Below are positions 19,557 through 29,700 of a stretch of DNA of 64,000 nt, piece after piece. Positions within the stretch are counted from its first letter, which is position 1. Each line of letters starts with the position of its first letter. The notes under the pieces are model-generated. The model was given only the letters and a program-made list of their open reading frames with translations, made no database searches and was not told the DNA's origin. The stretch is taken from the NCBI RefSeq assembly GCF_014836715.1, contig NZ_JACSQI010000010.1:62001-126000 (forward strand), read 5' to 3'. Origin of the DNA: Escherichia whittamii. GTDB lineage: Bacteria > Pseudomonadota > Gammaproteobacteria > Enterobacterales > Enterobacteriaceae. Position numbers and translations under genes: made by a program.

Positions 19557-20177
19557 GTGGAAATTTACGAGAACGAAAACGACCAGGTTGAAGCGGTTAA
19601 ACGCTTTTTTGCTGAGAATGGTAAAGCACTGGCTGTTGGGGTGATTTTGGGCGTTGGCGCACTGATTGGCTGGCGCTACTGGAACAACCATCAGGTTGAT
19701 TCCGCACGCTCCGCTTCTCTTGCCTATCATAATGCGGTTACCGCAGTGAGCGAAGGCAAACCAGACAGCATTCCGGCGGCGGAAAAATTCGCCGCTGAAA
19801 ATAAAAATACTTATGGCGCGCTGGCTTCTTTGGAACTTGCGCAGCAATTTGTTGACAAAAATGAACTAGAGAAAGCTGCCGCCCAATTGCAACAAGGGTT
19901 GGCGGACACGAGCGATGAAAATCTCAAAGCCGTGATAAATCTGCGTCTTGCCCGAGTTCAGGTGCAGCTCAAGCAGGCTGATGCCGCGCTGAAAACCCTT
20001 GAAACCATTAAAGGTGAAGGGTGGGCTGCCATTGTTGCCGACCTGCGTGGTGAAGCATTGTTGAGCAAAGGTGATAAGCAAGGTGCGCGTAGTGCATGGG
20101 AAGCAGGCGTGAAAAGCGATGCTACCCCGGCACTGAGCGAAATGATGCAGATGAAAATTAATAATTTGTCCATCTGA
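19557..20177 (+). CDS. yfgM: YfgM, membrane-anchored periplasmic TPR protein
   Basis: A 206-residue ancillary SecYEG translocon subunit, partner of PpiD in periplasmic chaperone hand-over and linked to RcsB stability. Seen: short cytoplasmic N-terminus with charged EIYENENDQVEAVKRF, one membrane segment (about residues 22-42, ALAVGVILGVGALIGWRYW), then a helical TPR-like periplasmic domain (ALASLELAQQFVDKNELEKA and related helices). The start is GTG at 19557 behind a GGAAGGAGAAGGA stretch. It sits 10 bp before bamB, so coupling with outer-membrane protein biogenesis is likely. Confidence 0.93.
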   Translation: MEIYENENDQVEAVKRFFAENGKALAVGVILGVGALIGWRYWNNHQVDSARSASLAYHNAVTAVSEGKPDSIPAAEKFAAENKNTYGALASLELAQQFVDKNELEKAAAQLQQGLADTSDENLKAVINLRLARVQVQLKQADAALKTLETIKGEGWAAIVADLRGEALLSKGDKQGARSAWEAGVKSDATPALSEMMQMKINNLSI

Positions 20178-20187
20178 GAGGGACCCG

Positions 20188-21366
20188 ATGCAATTGCGTA
20201 AATTACTGCTGCCAGGACTGCTTTCCGTTACTCTTTTAAGCGGCTGTTCGCTGTTTAACAGCGAAGAAGATGTGGTAAAGATGTCCCCATTGCCGACCGT
20301 TGAAAACCAGTTTACGCCGACAACGGCGTGGAGCACCTCTGTTGGTAGCGGCATTGGCAACTTCTATTCTAATCTTCATCCGGCACTGGCGGACAACGTT
20401 GTCTATGCAGCGGACCGCGCTGGTTTAGTAAAAGCGATGAATGCGGATGACGGCAAAGAAATCTGGTCTGTCAGTCTGGCCGAGAAAGATGGCTGGTTAT
20501 CTAAAGAGCCGGCATTGCTTTCTGGCGGCGTGACCGTAGCAGGTGGTCACGTTTACATTGGCAGCGAAAAGGCGCAGGTTTACGCGCTGAATACCAGCGA
20601 TGGTACAGTAGCATGGCAAACTAAAGTTGCGGGTGAAGCACTTTCTCGCCCGGTGGTTAGCGATGGTCTGGTGCTTATCCACACCAGTAACGGTCAGTTG
20701 CAAGCGCTGAATGAAGCAGACGGTGCGGTTAAATGGACTGTTAACCTCGATATGCCTTCGCTCTCTTTGCGTGGCGAATCTGCGCCAGCAACCGCATTTG
20801 GTGCGGCAGTCGTTGGTGGTGATAATGGCCGCGTCAGTGCAGTGCTGATGCAACAGGGCCAGATGATTTGGCAACAGCGTATCTCCCAGGCGACCGGTTC
20901 AACCGAAATCGACCGTTTGAGCGATGTTGATACTACGCCAGTAGTTGTGAACGGTGTTGTTTTCGCGCTGGCCTATAATGGTAACCTGACGGCGCTTGAT
21001 TTGCGCAGTGGTCAGATTATGTGGAAACGCGAACTGGGTTCGGTGAATGATTTCATCGTCGACGGTAACCGTATCTATCTGGTTGATCAAAATGACCGGG
21101 TAATGGCGTTGACCATCGATGGTGGCGTGACGCTGTGGACACAAAGCGATCTGCTGCACCGCCTGCTGACTTCTCCGGTGCTGTATAATGGCAACCTGGT
21201 GGTGGGTGACAGTGAAGGTTATCTGCACTGGATTAACGTCGAAGATGGTCGTTTTGTTGCCCAGCAAAAAGTTGATAGCTCCGGCTTCCAGACCGAACCG
21301 GTTGCCGCTGATGGCAAACTGCTGATCCAGGCAAAAGACGGGACTGTGTACTCCATTACACGTTAA
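20188..21366 (+). CDS. bamB: BamB, outer-membrane assembly lipoprotein
   Basis: Lipoprotein of the BAM complex that binds BamA and helps insert beta-barrel proteins into the outer membrane. In 392 residues: signal MQLRKLLLPGLLSVTLLSGC with lipid Cys at 20 and Ser at +2 (outer-membrane sorting), then an eight-bladed PQQ-like beta-propeller with repeated V-x-A-L-(N/D)-x-x-(D/S)-G-x-x-x-W units (for example VYALNTSDGTVAW, LTALDLRSGQIMW). A second BAM lipoprotein, bamC, lies at 56854. A terminator follows at 21387-21424. Confidence 0.97.
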   Translation: MQLRKLLLPGLLSVTLLSGCSLFNSEEDVVKMSPLPTVENQFTPTTAWSTSVGSGIGNFYSNLHPALADNVVYAADRAGLVKAMNADDGKEIWSVSLAEKDGWLSKEPALLSGGVTVAGGHVYIGSEKAQVYALNTSDGTVAWQTKVAGEALSRPVVSDGLVLIHTSNGQLQALNEADGAVKWTVNLDMPSLSLRGESAPATAFGAAVVGGDNGRVSAVLMQQGQMIWQQRISQATGSTEIDRLSDVDTTPVVVNGVVFALAYNGNLTALDLRSGQIMWKRELGSVNDFIVDGNRIYLVDQNDRVMALTIDGGVTLWTQSDLLHRLLTSPVLYNGNLVVGDSEGYLHWINVEDGRFVAQQKVDSSGFQTEPVAADGKLLIQAKDGTVYSITR

Positions 21367-21386
21367 TCGTCTCTGTCGTTCACTTT

Positions 21387-21424
21387 GAAAACGGCTCCTG
21401 GACAGGGGCCGTTTTCCTGTTTTT
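21387..21424 (+). terminator. Intrinsic terminator after bamB
   Basis: Stem GAAAACGGC / GCCGTTTTC with inner CCT/AGG pairs, followed by CTGTTTTT. Confidence 0.8.
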
Positions 21425-21483
21425 AACAACGACGCAAAAAGAGCGCTCGTTGTCTGATGATTTATAAAAATGAGGCTTTAAAC

Positions 21484-22959
21484 ATGGTACCTGTGGTCGC
21501 GCTTGTCGGGCGCCCTAACGTAGGAAAATCCACGTTATTTAACCGTCTAACTCGCACCCGAGATGCGCTGGTTGCGGATTTCCCGGGTCTGACTCGTGAC
21601 CGTAAGTACGGTCGTGCAGAAATTGAAGGCCGCGAGTTTATCTGTATTGATACCGGCGGTATTGACGGTACAGAAGACGGTGTTGAAACCCGCATGGCGG
21701 AACAGTCGCTGCTGGCGATTGAAGAAGCAGACGTTGTACTGTTTATGGTTGATGCGCGTGCGGGTCTGATGCCGGCGGATGAAGCCATTGCCAAACATCT
21801 GCGTTCCCGCGAAAAGCCAACTTTTCTGGTGGCGAACAAAACCGATGGACTGGACCCGGATCAAGCAATCGTTGATTTTTATTCACTCGGTTTAGGTGAA
21901 ATCTACCCAATTGCCGCTTCGCATGGTCGTGGCGTATTAAGTCTGCTGGAGCACGTGCTGCTGCCGTGGATGGAAGATATCGCGCCGCAAGAAGAAGTGG
22001 ATGAAGACGCCGAATACTGGGCGCAATTTGAAGCGCAAGAGAACGGCGAGGAAGAAGAAGAGGAAGACGACTTCGACCCGCAAAGTCTGCCAATCAAACT
22101 GGCGATTGTTGGTCGCCCGAACGTCGGTAAGTCTACGCTCACTAACCGTATTCTCGGTGAAGAGCGTGTTGTGGTTTACGACATGCCAGGCACTACGCGT
22201 GACAGTATTTACATTCCAATGGAACGCGATGGACGTGAGTATGTACTTATTGACACCGCAGGCGTACGTAAACGCGGAAAAATCACCGATGCGGTAGAAA
22301 AATTCTCCGTAATCAAAACGTTGCAGGCGATTGAAGATGCCAACGTGGTAATGCTGGTGATTGATGCGCGCGAAGGTATTTCCGATCAGGATCTCTCCCT
22401 GCTGGGCTTTATTCTCAATAGTGGGCGCTCACTTGTGATTGTGGTGAACAAGTGGGATGGCCTGAGTCAGGAAGTGAAAGAGCAGGTGAAAGAGACGCTG
22501 GACTTCCGTCTGGGTTTTATCGATTTTGCTCGCGTGCATTTTATCTCTGCATTGCACGGCAGCGGTGTTGGAAACCTGTTTGAATCGGTGCGTGAAGCTT
22601 ATGACAGTTCCACCCGTCGTGTGGGAACGTCTATGCTGACACGAATTATGACCATGGCTGTTGAAGATCATCAACCGCCGCTGGTACGTGGTCGTCGTGT
22701 GAAGCTGAAGTATGCTCACGCCGGTGGTTATAACCCGCCGATTGTGGTGATTCACGGTAACCAGGTGAAAGACCTGCCAGATTCCTACAAGCGTTATCTG
22801 ATGAATTATTTCCGTAAGTCTCTGGACGTGATGGGTACGCCGATTCGTATTCAGTTCAAGGAAGGGGAAAACCCGTATGCGAACAAGCGTAACACTCTGA
22901 CACCGACCCAGATGCGTAAACGTAAACGCCTGATGAAGCATATTAAGAAAAGTAAGTAA
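21484..22959 (+). CDS. der: Der (EngA), tandem GTPase for 50S ribosome maturation
   Basis: Essential GTPase with two successive G domains that acts in late 50S subunit assembly. Seen: G1 motifs GRPNVGKST twice (near residues 8 and 210), DTGG and DTAG G3 motifs, NKTD and NKWD G4 motifs, an acidic linker of Glu/Asp between the domains, and a C-terminal KH-like domain with a basic tail [14 protein letters not shown]. The start at 21484 ([11 protein letters not shown]) gives 491 residues, one more than I recall for K-12, apparently one extra Glu in the acidic run. The open frame to 21457 is not used. Confidence 0.96.
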   Translation: MVPVVALVGRPNVGKSTLFNRLTRTRDALVADFPGLTRDRKYGRAEIEGREFICIDTGGIDGTEDGVETRMAEQSLLAIEEADVVLFMVDARAGLMPADEAIAKHLRSREKPTFLVANKTDGLDPDQAIVDFYSLGLGEIYPIAASHGRGVLSLLEHVLLPWMEDIAPQEEVDEDAEYWAQFEAQENGEEEEEEDDFDPQSLPIKLAIVGRPNVGKSTLTNRILGEERVVVYDMPGTTRDSIYIPMERDGREYVLIDTAGVRKRGKITDAVEKFSVIKTLQAIEDANVVMLVIDAREGISDQDLSLLGFILNSGRSLVIVVNKWDGLSQEVKEQVKETLDFRLGFIDFARVHFISALHGSGVGNLFESVREAYDSSTRRVGTSMLTRIMTMAVEDHQPPLVRGRRVKLKYAHAGGYNPPIVVIHGNQVKDLPDSYKRYLMNYFRKSLDVMGTPIRIQFKEGENPYANKRNTLTPTQMRKRKRLMKHIKKSK

Positions 22960-22969
22960 TTACTTATGT

Positions 22970-23000
22970 GGTTTCCCTTTCCGTATGGAAAGGGAAAGCC
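22970..23000 (+). other. Hairpin between der and yfgJ
   Basis: Perfect 11-bp stem TTTCCCTTTCC / GGAAAGGGAAA with loop GTAT, without a T-run, 11 bp after the der stop. It may be an mRNA-end structure. Confidence 0.55.
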
Positions 23001-23021
23001 ATGAAAATATGAGGATCATTT

Positions 23022-23237
23022 ATGGAACTTAGCTGCCCAATCTGCCAAAACCCTCTCGAACGTAATGGCGAGGCTGCTCACTGCGCAACGTGCAACAAAG
23101 ATTTCATAGTCCAGGCTCTTTGTCCTGACTGCCACCAACCATTGCAGGTATTAAAAGCGTGTGGTGCGGTGGATTATTTCTGCCAGCATGGTCACGGTTT
23201 AATTTCTAAAACCCGTATTGAATTTATCATTGCTTAA
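23022..23237 (+). CDS. yfgJ: YfgJ, small zinc-ribbon protein
   Basis: A 71-residue protein with two zinc ribbons: CPIC...CATC (residues 5-30) and CPDC...C...C-x-H-x-H near residues 34-60 (CPDCHQPL, YFCQHGHG). No enzymatic role is known to me. It marks the left edge of the accessory island. Its C-terminal half (ALCPDCHQPLQVLKACGAVD and onward) reads like the K-12 protein, while the N-terminal half looks diverged from what I remember, possibly from recombination at the island edge. An alignment would settle that. Confidence 0.88.
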   Translation: MELSCPICQNPLERNGEAAHCATCNKDFIVQALCPDCHQPLQVLKACGAVDYFCQHGHGLISKTRIEFIIA

Positions 23238-23446
23238 TATCACGGGAATATATGATTTTGCATTATATATTCCTAATTTAAATATTATAATCTCTTTCCT
23301 ATTAAATTAACGACAAAATAAAAATGTATAAAATCACATTATTATAACTTTAATATTATATTTAGCACTTATGACGTGCAGTTTCTGCGTTATCTGGCAT
23401 ACAATGTCAGACATTATTTCAGAATTGAATTTCCACAGGGAAAAAC
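23238..23446. other. AT-rich region upstream of sinH
   Basis: Intergenic DNA much richer in A and T than the flanking genes, typical of H-NS-silenced island promoters. At 23243-23272 an inverted repeat (GGAATATAT...ATATATTCC) could end yfgJ transcription. A weak promoter may lie near TACAAT (about 23400). SinH has a good ribosome site (AGGGAAAAAC before the ATG). No further site is identified. Confidence 0.5.
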
Positions 23447-25627
23447 ATGCTGCGATGGATCCGCTATATAACGCTAATATTTATCTCTGGTGCTGCTTAT
23501 GCGGCACCAGAGATAAATAGTAAGCAAAGCGAATCATCATTGCCCGATCTGGCAAGCGAGGCTGCTCAACTAGAAGAACAAAGTAACAAAGGTAAATCCT
23601 TCAAGGAACGTGGTGCCAACTACGTTACCGAGTCCGCCCAACAGGGCTTTGAGAACCTGACTCCAGAAGCTCTTGAATCCCAGGCGAGAAGCTATCTGCA
23701 AGGCCAAATCACCTCATCCGCACAGTCTTATATCGAAGGTGCACTTTCTCCTTATGGTAAAGTTCGCTCTAACCTTTCCATCGGTCAGGATGGCTCGCTG
23801 GACGGCAGTTCAATCGACTATTTTGTCCCCTGGTATGATAATCAGAGCACCGTCTATTTCAGTCAGTTTTCTGCGCAACGAAAAGAAGATCGCACGATAG
23901 GTAATATAGGTTTAGGTGTAAGACATAATTTTGATAAATGGTTATTGGGTGGAAATATATTTTATGATTATGATTTCACCCGCGGACATCGCCGTTTAGG
24001 TTTAGGAACAGAAGCCTGGACGGATTATTTAAAATTTTCTGGTAACTATTATCATCCGCTTTCAGACTGGAAAGATTCAAAAGATTTTGATTTCTATTTA
24101 GAAAGACCCGCACGTGGCTGGGATGTTCGGGCGGAAGCCTGGCTACCATCTTATCCGCAGCTGGGGGGCAAAATTGTTTTCGAGCAATATTATGGTGACG
24201 AAGTGGCGCTCTTCGGCACCGATAATTTAGAAAAAGATCCCTATGCAGTGACGCTTGGCGTGAACTATCAACCCGTTCCGTTACTGACGGTCGGGACGGA
24301 CTATAAAGCAGGTACTGGAGATAACAGTGATCTTAGTGTTAACGCCACGATTAACTATCAGTTCGGTGTTCCGCTAAAAGAACAACTGAATAGCGATAAC
24401 GTTAAAGTCGCTCACTCGCTGATGGGCAGCCGTCATGACTTCGTTGAGCGTAATAATTTTATTGTTCTGGAATATAAAGAAAAAGATCCTCTCGACGTTA
24501 CGTTATGGCTGAAGGCTGACGCCACCAATGAACACCCGGATTGTGTCATTAAGGACACACCCGAAGCTGCGGTGGGGCTGGAAAAATGTAAGTGGACCAT
24601 TAACGCGCTAATCAACCATCACTATAAAATTGTCGTCGCCTCGTGGCAGGCGAAAAACAATGCTGCCCGTACGCTGGTAATGCCTGTTGTAAAAGCGAAT
24701 ACCATCACGGAAGGTAACAACAACCACTGGAATCTGGTGCTGCCAGCCTGGCAGTACAGCTCAGATCCTGCCGAACAGGAAAAACTCAATACCTGGCGCG
24801 TGCGTCTGGCGCTGGAAGATGAAAAGGGCAATCGGCAAAACTCAGGCGTGGTGGAAATTACCGTTCAGCAGGACCGCAAAATTGAGCTGATCGTCAATAA
24901 TATCGCAGATGTGCCGGATGAGAACAATCATAGCCACGAAGCCAGCGCTCAGGCGGATGGCGTCGATGGCGTGGTGATGGATCTCGACGTTACCGATAGC
25001 TTTGGTGATGACACGGACCGTAACGGCGATGCGCTACCTGAAGATGGCCTGAGTCCGCAGCTTTACGATGCTCAGGATAAAAAGGTAACCCTCACCAATA
25101 AACCCTGTTCAACCGAGAATCCCTGCGTCTTTATCGCCAAACAGGATAAAGAAAAAGGTACCGTTACGCTCTCCAGTACGCTTCCCGGTACTTTCCGCTG
25201 GAAAGCGAAAGCTGCTCCGTATGATGACAGTAACTATGTCGATGTAACTTTCCTCGGCGCGGGGGGCAATGATGTTAATGCCTTTATCTACCGTGTATCC
25301 GCGACTAACCCTGTCAATCTTATCGGTAATGAGAAAGAGCATTTGCCTGTTGATAATTCCTATCGCTTTGTCTTGTGGCGCGATGCTAACAAAGATGGCG
25401 TTTTCCAGCAGTCGGAAAAACTGACGGAAGAGGAAATGGCGCAATACGACTACCAATGGGAATTTACCGGACACAGCGTCAATGGCTACACCGGTGCCCA
25501 AACGAATACCAGTAATGAAGATATTGTCATCCCTGCCACTAACGAGGAAGCCGTACAAAAATTTGGCGCCCAAAAAGAAGATGGCGTGCAGGGATATGGA
25601 TTACGTGTGGTTTACAGCAAGCACTAG
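23447..25627 (+). CDS. sinH: SinH, intimin/invasin-like inverse autotransporter
   Basis: Outer-membrane beta-barrel adhesin of 726 residues. Seen in order: signal peptide ending AAYA (about 1-19); Gln/Glu-rich periplasmic helical stretch to about 90 without a LysM domain; intimin-type barrel (about 90-315) with strands such as YFVPWYDNQSTVYFSQF, GLGVRHNFDKWLLGGNIFYD and RGWDVRAEAWLPSYPQLGGK; the plug/linker signature RHDFVERNNFIVLEYK (about 330); then a short passenger of Ig-like domains with Cys pairs (DCVIK...EKCKW, KPCSTENPC). The last 110 residues resemble the end of SinI. It is first in the island sinH-sinI-rat and equals Salmonella sinH/sivH. It was described in extraintestinal E. coli as a vaccine candidate, as I recall. 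An adhesion role is inferred. Confidence 0.9.
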   Translation: MLRWIRYITLIFISGAAYAAPEINSKQSESSLPDLASEAAQLEEQSNKGKSFKERGANYVTESAQQGFENLTPEALESQARSYLQGQITSSAQSYIEGALSPYGKVRSNLSIGQDGSLDGSSIDYFVPWYDNQSTVYFSQFSAQRKEDRTIGNIGLGVRHNFDKWLLGGNIFYDYDFTRGHRRLGLGTEAWTDYLKFSGNYYHPLSDWKDSKDFDFYLERPARGWDVRAEAWLPSYPQLGGKIVFEQYYGDEVALFGTDNLEKDPYAVTLGVNYQPVPLLTVGTDYKAGTGDNSDLSVNATINYQFGVPLKEQLNSDNVKVAHSLMGSRHDFVERNNFIVLEYKEKDPLDVTLWLKADATNEHPDCVIKDTPEAAVGLEKCKWTINALINHHYKIVVASWQAKNNAARTLVMPVVKANTITEGNNNHWNLVLPAWQYSSDPAEQEKLNTWRVRLALEDEKGNRQNSGVVEITVQQDRKIELIVNNIADVPDENNHSHEASAQADGVDGVVMDLDVTDSFGDDTDRNGDALPEDGLSPQLYDAQDKKVTLTNKPCSTENPCVFIAKQDKEKGTVTLSSTLPGTFRWKAKAAPYDDSNYVDVTFLGAGGNDVNAFIYRVSATNPVNLIGNEKEHLPVDNSYRFVLWRDANKDGVFQQSEKLTEEEMAQYDYQWEFTGHSVNGYTGAQTNTSNEDIVIPATNEEAVQKFGAQKEDGVQGYGLRVVYSKH

Positions 25628-25682
25628 ATCGGCGTAATGGCCGATCGGCCAGTCGCTGGATATTAATCAAGGAGAGAATTGA

Positions 25683-26648
25683 ATGAACAATAATTTAACG
25701 CGGCCATTGACGAAAGTCGCGCTGGCGCTGGCTTTAGCGGGGTACTGTGTGGTGCCTGCTGCAATGGCTGAAGGGCAGGGTAATCTTAGAGCTGGTCAGT
25801 GGCAATCAGAATCACAGACTACCGGTACCATTCAGGGGACCGTGCCGTGGATCACCCGTAGCGCGTCAGAAACGAGCGATGCTGATAAATCTCATGTCAC
25901 TATTACTATTGATCGCGGTGGACGTTCTGCTTCAACCGATGGCGAGAAGCAATTTCATGTTGGCGACAAGCTAACTGCAAACTGGGCCATTGGCGATACC
26001 CAGGGGGACCTTGACGACAACAACACAGCTACCAAAGCGACACTTCAGTGGATGAGCTTTAGCGACCAGGCGGGGGGCGATCCAAAACCGATAGGTACAG
26101 TTGGCAGTGACACTTACACCATCGCTGCAGCAGATGCCGATCGATACATAGGCTTGAAGATCACGCCAACCACTACTACCGGTGATCCAAACGTGGCGGT
26201 GGAAGTGGTCATGTTAGACCTCTCTACAAACGCTGGTGGTGGTTCTGACAGCGATGATATTCCTGAAGGTCCGGTGTTTGATGATGCAGTTCATGTGGTC
26301 ATCCATGAGCAAGGTGTCAATACCAACCTGCTGGGCAAAGATACCAAACTCAAAACCAATACCACCTATCAGGTCATGCTGTGGAAAGATAAAAACAGCA
26401 ACGGATCCTACGATACGGGCGAAGAAGTTACTAATCAGTACAACTACCGCTGGCGCTTTACTGGCACCAGTCTGCAGTTGGGGACGACGGGTGGGCTTGT
26501 CAACCCGAGCTACAACAACAGCGACCTGGTTATTCCGGTTACCAACGCCGAAGCGAAAACCGCGTTCGACTACAGCGAAGGCGGACTCACACTTGGCGCC
26601 GATGGTGTCCAGGGCTACGGTTTGTCCATCGACTACCAGAGAAAATAA
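25683..26648 (+). CDS. sinI: SinI-like exported protein, partner of SinH
   Basis: A 321-residue exported protein with signal peptide MNNNLTRPLTKVALALALAG...AAMA (about 1-29), an N-terminal module LRAGQWQSESQTTGTIQGT also seen in the Rat-like protein, a middle Ig-like domain (DRGGRSASTDGEKQFHVGDK ... DADRYIGLKITP), a Gly/Ser/Asp linker (about 181-195), and a C-terminal domain (about 204-321) with LW-D-N-NG-YDTGEEVT, YRWRFTGTS, VIPVTNAEA and DGVQGYGLSIDY, closely like the end of SinH. A strong AAGGAG site lies 55 bp after sinH. There is no membrane anchor or barrel of its own. Its make-up recalls Salmonella SinI/SivI and ZirS/ZirU. The function is not established. Confidence 0.8.
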   Translation: MNNNLTRPLTKVALALALAGYCVVPAAMAEGQGNLRAGQWQSESQTTGTIQGTVPWITRSASETSDADKSHVTITIDRGGRSASTDGEKQFHVGDKLTANWAIGDTQGDLDDNNTATKATLQWMSFSDQAGGDPKPIGTVGSDTYTIAAADADRYIGLKITPTTTTGDPNVAVEVVMLDLSTNAGGGSDSDDIPEGPVFDDAVHVVIHEQGVNTNLLGKDTKLKTNTTYQVMLWKDKNSNGSYDTGEEVTNQYNYRWRFTGTSLQLGTTGGLVNPSYNNSDLVIPVTNAEAKTAFDYSEGGLTLGADGVQGYGLSIDYQRK

Positions 26649-26656
26649 TTTTTACC

Positions 26657-26687
26657 AGCACCATTCCCCTTGGGGAATGGTGCTTTT
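26657..26687 (+). terminator. Terminator-like hairpin between sinI and the Rat-like gene
   Basis: A perfect 12-bp stem GCACCATTCCCC / GGGGAATGGTGC (26658-26669 and 26672-26683) with a 2-base loop, then TTTT. It should end or reduce transcription from sinH-sinI before the large downstream gene. Confidence 0.75.
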
Positions 26688-26692
26688 CCGCG

Positions 26693-26722
26693 CACTTTGC
26701 TTAACCTGCGTTAAGCAAAGTG
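26693..26722. repeat. Second perfect inverted repeat upstream of the Rat-like gene
   Basis: CACTTTGCTTAA / TTAAGCAAAGTG, 12 bp perfect with a 6-base spacer, 41 bp before the ATG at 26764. It has no T-run. It could be a second hairpin in the leader or a binding site for a dimeric regulator. Confidence 0.65.
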
Positions 26723-26763
26723 GGTTGAGGTAAGAAAGTAACGTTAACGGGCAGGTTTCACTC

Positions 26764-29700
26764 ATGGGCGGGAAATTGAAACGCGTAAAAATGGTGATGG
26801 CTTTTTTAATGCTTACTCTGGCTACGCCAGCAGTAGCAGCATTGAAAGGAGGCCAATGGCAACATGTTGACGTTTCAACGGATGCCATAAACGGCACCCC
26901 TCCCATAGCAGACAGCGCCAGCGTACCCGTTTATCAGGGCAGCATCCAGTTAGATCCCAGCAAAGAACACGATGTTGCATTTAGCTCCACACCGGGTAAT
27001 TTCAGCGTGGATGCTACCGCAACCAGTATGTTGCTCATTAACCAGCACGATACCGAAGGCGATCTTTTTGCCAACCCGCCACTGTTGCGCTGGGAAAACC
27101 AGACGTTACCTGCTGTCTCGTTGGTTTGGGCTGAAGCTGCGACGCCGGATGCGCCGCTTAGTCCGCAACCTCGCCCGGATCGCTCCTTCTGCGCGCAAAA
27201 CCTTGCCGGACATAAGCTGGTGGTGATCCCTCAGTTTGACCCGAAAGAAACTCTGCCCACGCTGGATCTGTTCACCCTGACCGGTATACCTAACCGGGGC
27301 TCGGTATTATTGAGTGAACAGCAGGTGACGTTAAATATTGCGCCTGCTCAGGGCGATTTGGTGACCGTTGCTGCCGCGGGTTATGACGATACGCTGAAGG
27401 CGTCAAGAGCCAAAGTTGGCGAAACCATCACGTTAACCGTGACCACTAAGGACTGTCAGGGCAATCCGGCGGGTAATATCCCATTTACCATCAAGCGCGG
27501 CGATGCGATAAATCGTCAGACAATGGTGAACAATACCGGTCCGGTAAAGCTGGACAGCACAGAACTGACCACTACGGCGACAGAGTACCGTGGTACTACG
27601 GATGCCAATGGTTCCGCCACGGTACAGGTGACGCAGTCAAATGGCCCCGGTGTAAAAACGCCGCTGATCGTCGGTTTGCCCGGTATTTCGCAGACCAGCG
27701 AAACGGCAGTCATTTTTACTGTGCTCACCAGCCCGGACGTACCGCAAGCCAATATGTGGGGCCATATGCCCAACACACTGAAGGCGCAGCAGTACACCTT
27801 TACCCGGCCGAAACTGGCGGCGGAAGTCTCTAATGAAGACGGCACGGTTGACGATCATAACGAAACCTGGTCCACCTTTATCTGGAGTGGCGCGGATAAC
27901 CACTGCGATATTTTGCCCGGTATGCGCCAGTTTGGCGCGCTGGCAACCGTGATTCCAACGACCATCCAGAATGTTGCAGGTTGGCCAATAGCGAACAACT
28001 ATTACTGGTCTTCTCTGGCGGGGACCACCGGGCAGCACCATGCTGCGGATGTCTCCAACCGCAGCGAAGCGCAGAAACCGGATGATACCCGGTTCATCGT
28101 GAGCTGCGTCGACAAAGAAGCGCCTGATGTTGAGCCTGAACTGATTCTCACGTCAGATGATTATGACGACACTTTACAGGCGGTGAGAGTAGCTGTCGGC
28201 GACGAAACGAATATGCGCCTGACCATTACCGATAAGAAAAATAATAACCAGCCGCTGGCGTACTACTATTTCTCACTGCATCTGGATGACGGCGTTAACC
28301 GCAAAGGGGAAAGTAATGCGGCCTGGGAAGCAAACCCGGTACAGATAGACACAGGGGGCGATCTGCAAAAAGTGGACGCTCATAATTATGAGGGCATGAC
28401 GGATGTTAACGGTCAGGCAACGTTAACTCTGCGTCAGCCCGGCGGTGTAGGGGTGAAAACGCACCTCACAGCGCAAATGCGCAGCAACTTTACTGCGTCA
28501 GACACCAAAGATGTGATTTTTGCCGTTATCACCAGCCCGGATGTGCCGCAGGCGCGCATGTGGGGATATATGGGTAACGGCATCATTGAAAAGGGTAACC
28601 TGTTCAAACGTCCTCGCCTGGCAGATGAAACAACCAATGAACTTGGCTCAATTCGTGAAAATAACGAAGACTGGGCGTTATTCGACCAGAACACCAGTAT
28701 GCAAGCAGAGTGCGGTGTCGGGCATATACCGAGTCAGCGTTCACTAACTGCGTTATTCAATGGTCACCCTGGAAATGCAATTGGCACGGAGTACGGCTGG
28801 CCAACGGTAAAACAAGATTACCTGACAGCGGCGGAGCAGGTCGACTCGCATTCCTCCGTTGATCTGGGAAATGGTGATATCGATAGCTATTCTGGCTTTA
28901 AACAAAACTATCTCACCTGTTCTGCCAATGAACTGATTGCTCAGGTGGTGGTGGATACCGACAAAGACACGACGCCTGATTCCAGGATAGCCAAAGCTAA
29001 GGTAGGCGAGAAAATCACCATGACGGTTCATACCGTCAATGCTCAGAATGGTGCGCCTGTGCCGTTTACTGCTTTTACCATCACTAAAGATATGGGCTTA
29101 AGTCGTGCCGGTAAAACAACTGATTTTACCGACCCCACCAGCGGCGCATTAACCATGAATGGCGTACAGTACGGTACTTCGCAGCCTTCAACCGTTTATT
29201 CTGGTACTACGGATGCACAGGGCGCGGCCACCGTTGTGATCGAACAACCGCAAGGCGTGGGGCTAAGAACGCCGCTGAACATCACGCCGACCAATTCGGT
29301 GCTTCCTAATACCGTTAACTACTCCGTGGTATTTACCACGGTTACCAGCCCGGATGTAACTGGTGCGCGGATGTGGGGGCATATGGATGACACCATAAAA
29401 GTCGACTCCCTGATCTTTGAGCGCCCTAAACTGGCTGCGGAAGTTAACGAGAAGAATTTTATTACCGAGAATAATGAAGACTGGGCGCGTGTTGCACAGG
29501 AAGATATTGCCAATACCGATTTCGGAGGCTGTGGTGTAAACAAAGTCCCTCTGAAAACACAGCTTACCTCGTTATATGACGCCAACAATAACAACGCTAT
29601 TCAGACCGTTCACGGCTGGCCGACTCAGCGTGAGGAATACTGGACCAGCACGCCAGCCGATAAAACACCCGTCCTGTATTCTCAGTGGCTGAATAATGGC

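Noticed and set aside
26236..26733. 165-codon frame overlapping sinI in another phase
   Set aside because: The sinI frame has a signal peptide, domain similarity to SinH and a strong ribosome site; this one has none.
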